In this document: piece by piece, positions 8,901 through 11,909 of the stretch | Layout of the letters: every line of letters begins with the position of its first letter | Position numbering within the stretch: the stretch's first letter is position 1 | Assembly: GCA_000697055.1 (NCBI GenBank) | Contig: JNDT01001262.1 | Span: forward strand, 1-11,909 | Direction: 5' to 3' | Length of the DNA: 11,909 bases | Source: Saksenaea vasiformis B4078 | Taxonomy: Eukaryota; Mucoromycota; Mucoromycetes; Mucorales; Saksenaeaceae | Notes under the pieces: generated by a model | What the model was told of the DNA's origin: nothing | The model's input: the letters and a program-made list of their open reading frames with translations, nothing else | Database searches by the model: none | Translations under genes and position numbers: made by a program

Positions 8901-10350
8901 CAAAGGCATATCTTTAACGTTGTAAAGCAAATACTGCAATCTGCAGAGCCCTCCTCCCAATCCATTGCCATGATGAATGTGTTCTTTATTGATGGGCCAG
9001 GAGGTACTGGAAAGACGTTTCTTTACAATATAATACTCGCATATGTACACTTGTGTCATAGTATTGCTCTTGCAGTTGCATCATCCAGAATTGCTGCTAT
9101 ACTCCTTGATGGTGGAAGAACTGCATACTCATGGTTCAAGATCCCTCTGAACCTGGATATTACCCCAGTATCGTCCATGCAAGTATAGTCAGATGATGCA
9201 GAACTGATCAAGAAAGCATCAATTATTATCTGAGATGAAGCTCCCATGACGAACAAAAAAGCAATTCATTGTGTTGATATCTTACTCCGTGATATCATGA
9301 GACAACACGATCCCTCATTGGAAGACATTCCTTTTGGAGGCAAAATTGTCATGTTTGGAGGCGACTTTAGACAAATACTTCCTGTAATTCCAAATGGAAG
9401 CAGAAATCAAATTGTCAATGCATGCATCTCGCAGCTTCCTTGGTGGCCCCAAGTACACAAATTGCAGCTAACAGAAAACATGTGAGCACAATGTGCTCGC
9501 GATGACATTCATGCATCAACAGTCCAATGGTTTTCAAACTTGCTGCTTGACATCGGAAATGGTGATGTCCCTCCCATTGAAGGTTTTCACAATATAATCC
9601 CATTGCCAGCTGAATGGTGCTGAACAAACCAGACAACTGATCAGATCATCGATGCCACATGGCCCAATCTCCATGCTACAACAGAAGCTGATTCCAGGAG
9701 AATTATCAGGTCTGCTGTTTTGACGCCTCGAAATGTGGACGTCAACAGAATCAATGCAAAGGCATCAGAAAAGCTACCTGGGCAGATTCAGGAATACCTT
9801 TCAATTGACAGCATTGAGGATACTGAGCACAGTGCCATATACCCTATGGAGTACCTCAATGCTTTGACGGTGACAGGACTGCCACTGCACAAGCTAACTT
9901 TGAAACTGAATCAACCTGTAATGCTGATTAGAAACCTTGACCCTGCCAACGGGCTATGTAATGGATGTCACCTTATTTGCAGAGGCTTCTCTCGCAACTT
10001 AATCACAGCTGAAATTGCTGTTGGTACTCATACAGGAACAGTTGTATACATTCCACAGATCACCTTCTTGGAGGAAAATGCTTTTCCATTTACATTTTCT
10101 CAGTACCAATTTCCTTTGAAACCTGCGTTTGCCATGACAATCAACAAAGCACAAGGCCAAATACTTGACCAGGCTTCAGTGTTCCTTCCACTGCCTGTAT
10201 TCTCTCACGGTCAGCTGTACATTGCCCTTTCTCGAGTATGCTCCCCAAGCAACATCAAAGTCTTTTTGTATGCTTCTGAAAATGGAAACAGCCGTCCTGC
10301 TGCAGTTACATATACAAAAAATGTCGTCTACAAAGAAGTCTTCCAACAAC

Positions 10351-10356
10351 AATAAA
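10351..10356 (+). promoter_or_regulatory. AATAAA polyadenylation signal candidate
   Basis: AATAAA overlaps the TAA stop codon (10353-10355) of the Helitron gene, with T-rich sequence following at 10361-10367 and 10377-10405. It is a plausible 3'-end processing signal for the element's transcript. Confidence 0.35.
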
Positions 10357-10475
10357 CACATTTTTTTGTGTTGGAACTTTTTGTTGCAATGCAATTTTTT
10401 TTTATCAAAACACTGTTATTATTATACTTTTTATCATAAGTGTACACTTTTATAAGCAGTCAACCCAAGAGGAGA

Positions 10476-10507
10476 CTGCACCTGAGTGAAGCGAAGGTCG
10501 CAGCTTG
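10476..10507 (+). other. Helitron 3' terminal hairpin and CTTG end
   Basis: CTGCACCT (10476-10483) pairs with AGGT-C-GCAG (10495-10503) to give an 8-bp stem with one bulged C (10499) and an 11-base loop GAGTGAAGCGA. CTTG follows at 10504-10507, then T. Canonical Helitrons end in a GC-rich hairpin close to CTRR and insert before T; here one base differs (CTTG for CTAG). The usual 5-10-base gap between hairpin and end is missing, so the boundary is a candidate. Confidence 0.5.
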
Positions 10508-10687
10508 TAATATATATAAGAAAACAATAAAGAAATGATATAGAGGAAAGAACAAGCTAATTGCATACAAACTGAAGGTAGAAAAATGAAGAGATAGCAA
10601 GGGTAGACCAAAGAGCAAGGAACAAAAAAAGGGGGGTGGAAAAGAAATAAACAGAAGTAAAAAGGGTAGAAAAAAAGAATTCTGTGA
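10508..10687. other. purine-rich low-complexity flank
   Basis: After the Helitron end the plus strand is dominated by A and G (GAAAGAACAAG, AAAAAAAGGGGGG, GAAAAAAAGAATTC). No gene or structured element is seen in it. Confidence 0.5.
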
Positions 10688-10948
10688 CTAGCCTAATGAG
10701 GCTGGATTGCCAAACTTCATTTTTTGGTCTATTTTCTCATACAGCCAAACAAGATGGAAATGGTTGTTCAAATGAATATTTTGAATTAACCCAGTCATGC
10801 TTCTTAGTCCATCAACATCAACAACTACCAACACTCTGTTGTCAGTCACACTTTTCATAAGGACCAAAAACTGATTGCATTGTTGTCTAACGTTGTTACA
10901 TTGTATTTTTGACTTGTTGATAAAAATGGGTATGTTTCCTGGTAGTGC
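10688..10948 (-). CDS. unrecognised minus-strand open frame, possible terminal exon
   Basis: On the minus strand the frame is open for 86 codons from 10948 to a TAG at 10688-10690. The first ATG is at 10856-10858 and would give 56 residues (MKSVTDNRVLVVVDVDG... ending NPASLG). The composition looks protein-like (balanced charge, hydrophobic strand VLVVVDVDGL, no homopolymers), in contrast to surrounding low-complexity frames. The base before 10948 is preceded on the minus strand by TATGCTTAG, a plausible 3' splice site, so it may be the last exon of a host or transposon gene. The same frame continues upstream to 11221 beyond that TAG, but the translation there looks like noise. I recognise no domain. 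It could also be a chance open frame or a decayed transposon fragment. Confidence 0.3.
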   Translation of the reverse strand, partial: ALPGNIPIFINKSKIQCNNVRQQCNQFLVLMKSVTDNRVLVVVDVDGLRSMTGLIQNIHLNNHFHLVWLYEKIDQKMKFGNPASLG

Positions 10949-11483
10949 CTAAGCATAAACTTGATGACAGAAATAGCTGGTAAGGTATAGAAAAAGTAGC
11001 TTTGGTAGATGAAAACAGTTTGGTTTGTGTGAGCACCAGGTGTGGATTTGAGTCAAACACCAAGACTTGGGTAAGCAGTAAAGCTTGAGGAAAAGAAAAG
11101 AAAAGATAAAATAGAGTATCTGTTGTCTGGATTGACAATATGTAAAGAGATCTGTCTGAAAAAGAGTATGATCGTTAGTAAAATCATTGGTACAGTTACC
11201 TTTAATCTTGTATTGATTCAATCAATTAGAGATGTATGGAGATGAAATAGAGATATTTCTCGGGTGATCAGTGAGTTAGATTGGGAAAAATATAGGGTCT
11301 TGGTAAAAAGAAGAGAAAATATAAAAGAAAACATAAAAGAAAATAAAAAGAGATAGTAGAATCAGCATCACTAATAAATCAATTGGGAAGAATAAAAGAA
11401 AAATAGAGGAAAAGAAAAGAAAAGAATCGGCAGATTCTGATTAATGATGGTTTCTTGAGAATAACCAATGGAGGCAGAGCAAT
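10949..11483. other. non-coding flank with purine-rich microsatellite-like tracts
   Basis: No supported gene. Purine-rich tracts with AAAAG/AAAGA repeats occur at about 11090-11108, 11283-11357 and 11393-11425. Minus-strand open frames here are artefacts of the polypurine composition or unrecognised. Confidence 0.5.
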
Positions 11484-11697
11484 TAGGGGTCGGCAAAATA
11501 TTCGTATATTCATATTCATTCGTATTCGTTCGTCTAAAGAATGAATACGAATAAGTATTTTAGTTTGACGAATGAATACGAATATTCGTTCGTCAGCTAT
11601 GAACGAATACGAATATGAAATTCATATTCGAATAGTTATTCGAATATTCGTAGCTTCATTCGAATAACAACGAATATTCTATACTCATTCGTCTCAA
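11484..11697. repeat. ATTCG/CGAAT multi-palindrome block with hAT-like terminal sequence
   Basis: The block opens TAGGGGTCGGCAAAATATTCG, resembling hAT-type transposon ends (C/TAGGGGTNGGCAAA). It then consists almost wholly of ATTCG, ATTCA and their complements. Nested inverted pairs include TATTCGTTC (11583-11591) with GAACGAATA (11601-11609), GAATATGAA (11611-11619) with TTCATATTC (11621-11629), ATTCGAATA (11626-11634) with TATTCGAAT (11637-11645), and the palindrome CGAATATTCG (11641-11650). No reverse-oriented GGGGTCGGC end is seen up to 11909, so the block may be one end of a larger non-autonomous element or a fragment. Confidence 0.6.
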
Positions 11698-11909
11698 TCG
11701 ACTGTCATTGGAATTGCAGATGAACGCATTTCACTCTTTGCTTTTTTATTTAAAAAATATCTTTTCTTTAGTAGTTAGAAACTTAAAACCGGAAAGTTAA
11801 AGTAGAAGACAAGTTTTCACAGCATTGCATAAGAATGTAACAGTAATGTATTGCTAGAAGTTTGCGTTTGTAATTGCTGGTCTTATAATTATTAATTGCG
11901 CAAAGTAGA
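11698..11909. other. AT-rich right flank, nothing recognised
   Basis: No open frame, RNA gene or repeat could be supported. If the preceding block is the left end of a DNA transposon, this stretch would be its interior. Confidence 0.4.

Larger units (their letters stand above)
5574..10355 (+). pseudogene. Helitron Rep-helicase pseudogene (Helitron-like N domain, HUH/Y2 nuclease, PIF1-type helicase)
   Basis: One frame runs to the TAA at 10353-10355. It opens after a TGA at 5571; the true N-terminus is unknown. In order: proline-rich 10-residue repeats (5601-5810); a probable 51-nt intron (5870-5920); a Cys-containing N-terminal region (CFKCHAQMW at 6090-6116, then CYSNGKV where the family has CC); Helitron_like_N segments (NIRAYNNIFAFTSLG, AQIYIYDPE); Rep motif FQKRGLPYAHIL near 7490-7523, with Tyr (7509-7511) for the first His of HxH; the two-tyrosine motif KYLYKYVYK (7914-7940), intact; Walker A GPGGTGKT (8994-9017); Walker B DEAPM (9234-9248) preceded by a stop where Trp is usual; GGDFRQ (9357-9374); FAMTINKAQGQ (10128-10160); SHGQLYIALSR (10203-10235). 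Internal stops: TGA 6891, 7107, 8304, 9231, 9483, 9621 and TAG 9186. Length near 1500 codons suits the family. It nicks and unwinds DNA in rolling-circle transposition. Confidence 0.88.
5100..10507 (+). mobile_element. Helitron rolling-circle transposon, degenerate autonomous copy
   Basis: The element is defined by a large Rep-plus-PIF1-helicase reading frame, the hallmark of autonomous Helitrons, and by a terminal hairpin (10476-10503) followed by CTTG at 10504-10507 and a T, close to the canonical CTRR|T end. The left boundary is approximate and not seen in the sequence. The frame has seven internal stops and a damaged HUH motif, so the copy is not expected to move by itself. AATAAA at 10351-10356 overlaps the stop codon of the gene and may serve as its polyadenylation signal. 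Confidence 0.75.

Noticed and set aside
1168..10355. UGA recoded as arginine (alternative genetic code or readthrough)
   Set aside because: The recurrent TGA at Arg positions could suggest it, but both elements carry other lesions (TAA, TAG, lost catalytic residues, an inserted LTR, truncation), and one Helitron TGA (9231) replaces Trp rather than Arg. CpG deamination is simpler.
10688..10703. CTAG with adjacent hairpin AGCCT-AATG-AGGCT as the Helitron end
   Set aside because: The hairpin lies on the wrong side of CTAG and the next base is C, not T; the candidate at 10476-10507 fits better.
11044..11058. Minus-strand B-box-like GTTTGACTCAAATCC, possible tRNA-derived SINE
   Set aside because: No A box at the right distance and no tRNA-like fold; one loose 11-base match is not enough.

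Overview
The window looks like a transposon graveyard beside a nuclear tRNA gene in a eukaryote, most likely a fungus. The tRNA-Ser(AGA) has internal A and B boxes and an oligo-T stop. There are two families of decayed transposon proteins of fungal type (Ty3/gypsy Pol and Helitron Rep-helicase). A 51-nt intron candidate has the compact fungal signature (GTATGT, CTAAC, TAG). I cannot name the species, and I see no intact conserved host protein gene.

Layout from left to right. 1-211 is AT-rich flank. 212-293 is tRNA-Ser. 316-584 is a gypsy LTR in plus orientation, followed by a PBS-like TGG. 585-953 is a non-coding stretch with hairpins and a third LTR-like core. 954-1223 is the same LTR in minus orientation; it is the 3' LTR of the gypsy remnant that occupies 954-4398 on the minus strand. 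The pol frame of this remnant is one continuous frame from 4398 to 1168 once a 531-bp solo LTR (1521-2051, with 5-bp target duplication) is taken out. It carries 13 premature stops and lacks gag, protease and the 5' LTR. At about 4399 the gypsy sequence breaks off into a T-rich array of ACTTTTT motifs (to about 4925).

From about 5100 to 10507 lies a Helitron. It has a TATA-like box, a proline-rich N-terminus encoded by a 30-bp minisatellite, a small intron, then a single reading frame to 10355 carrying a Rep domain and a PIF1-type helicase, with seven internal stops, and a terminal hairpin followed by CTTG. From 10508 on there is low-complexity purine-rich DNA, an unrecognised minus-strand open frame (10688-10948), and an ATTCG/CGAAT multi-palindrome block (11484-11697) that begins like a hAT-type transposon end.

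The unifying observation is the mode of decay. In the gypsy pol, 11 of 13 stops are TGA where the family has arginine, as expected from CGA to TGA, that is CpG deamination. Most of the Helitron stops fit the same change. Two catalytic aspartates of the reverse transcriptase also read as asparagine at sites that fit CpG to CpA. I found no new defence or metabolic system. What is worth a second look is the nested history of the elements, the methylation-like decay, the inverted LTR pair beside the tRNA gene, the palindromic arrays and the minus-strand open frame.
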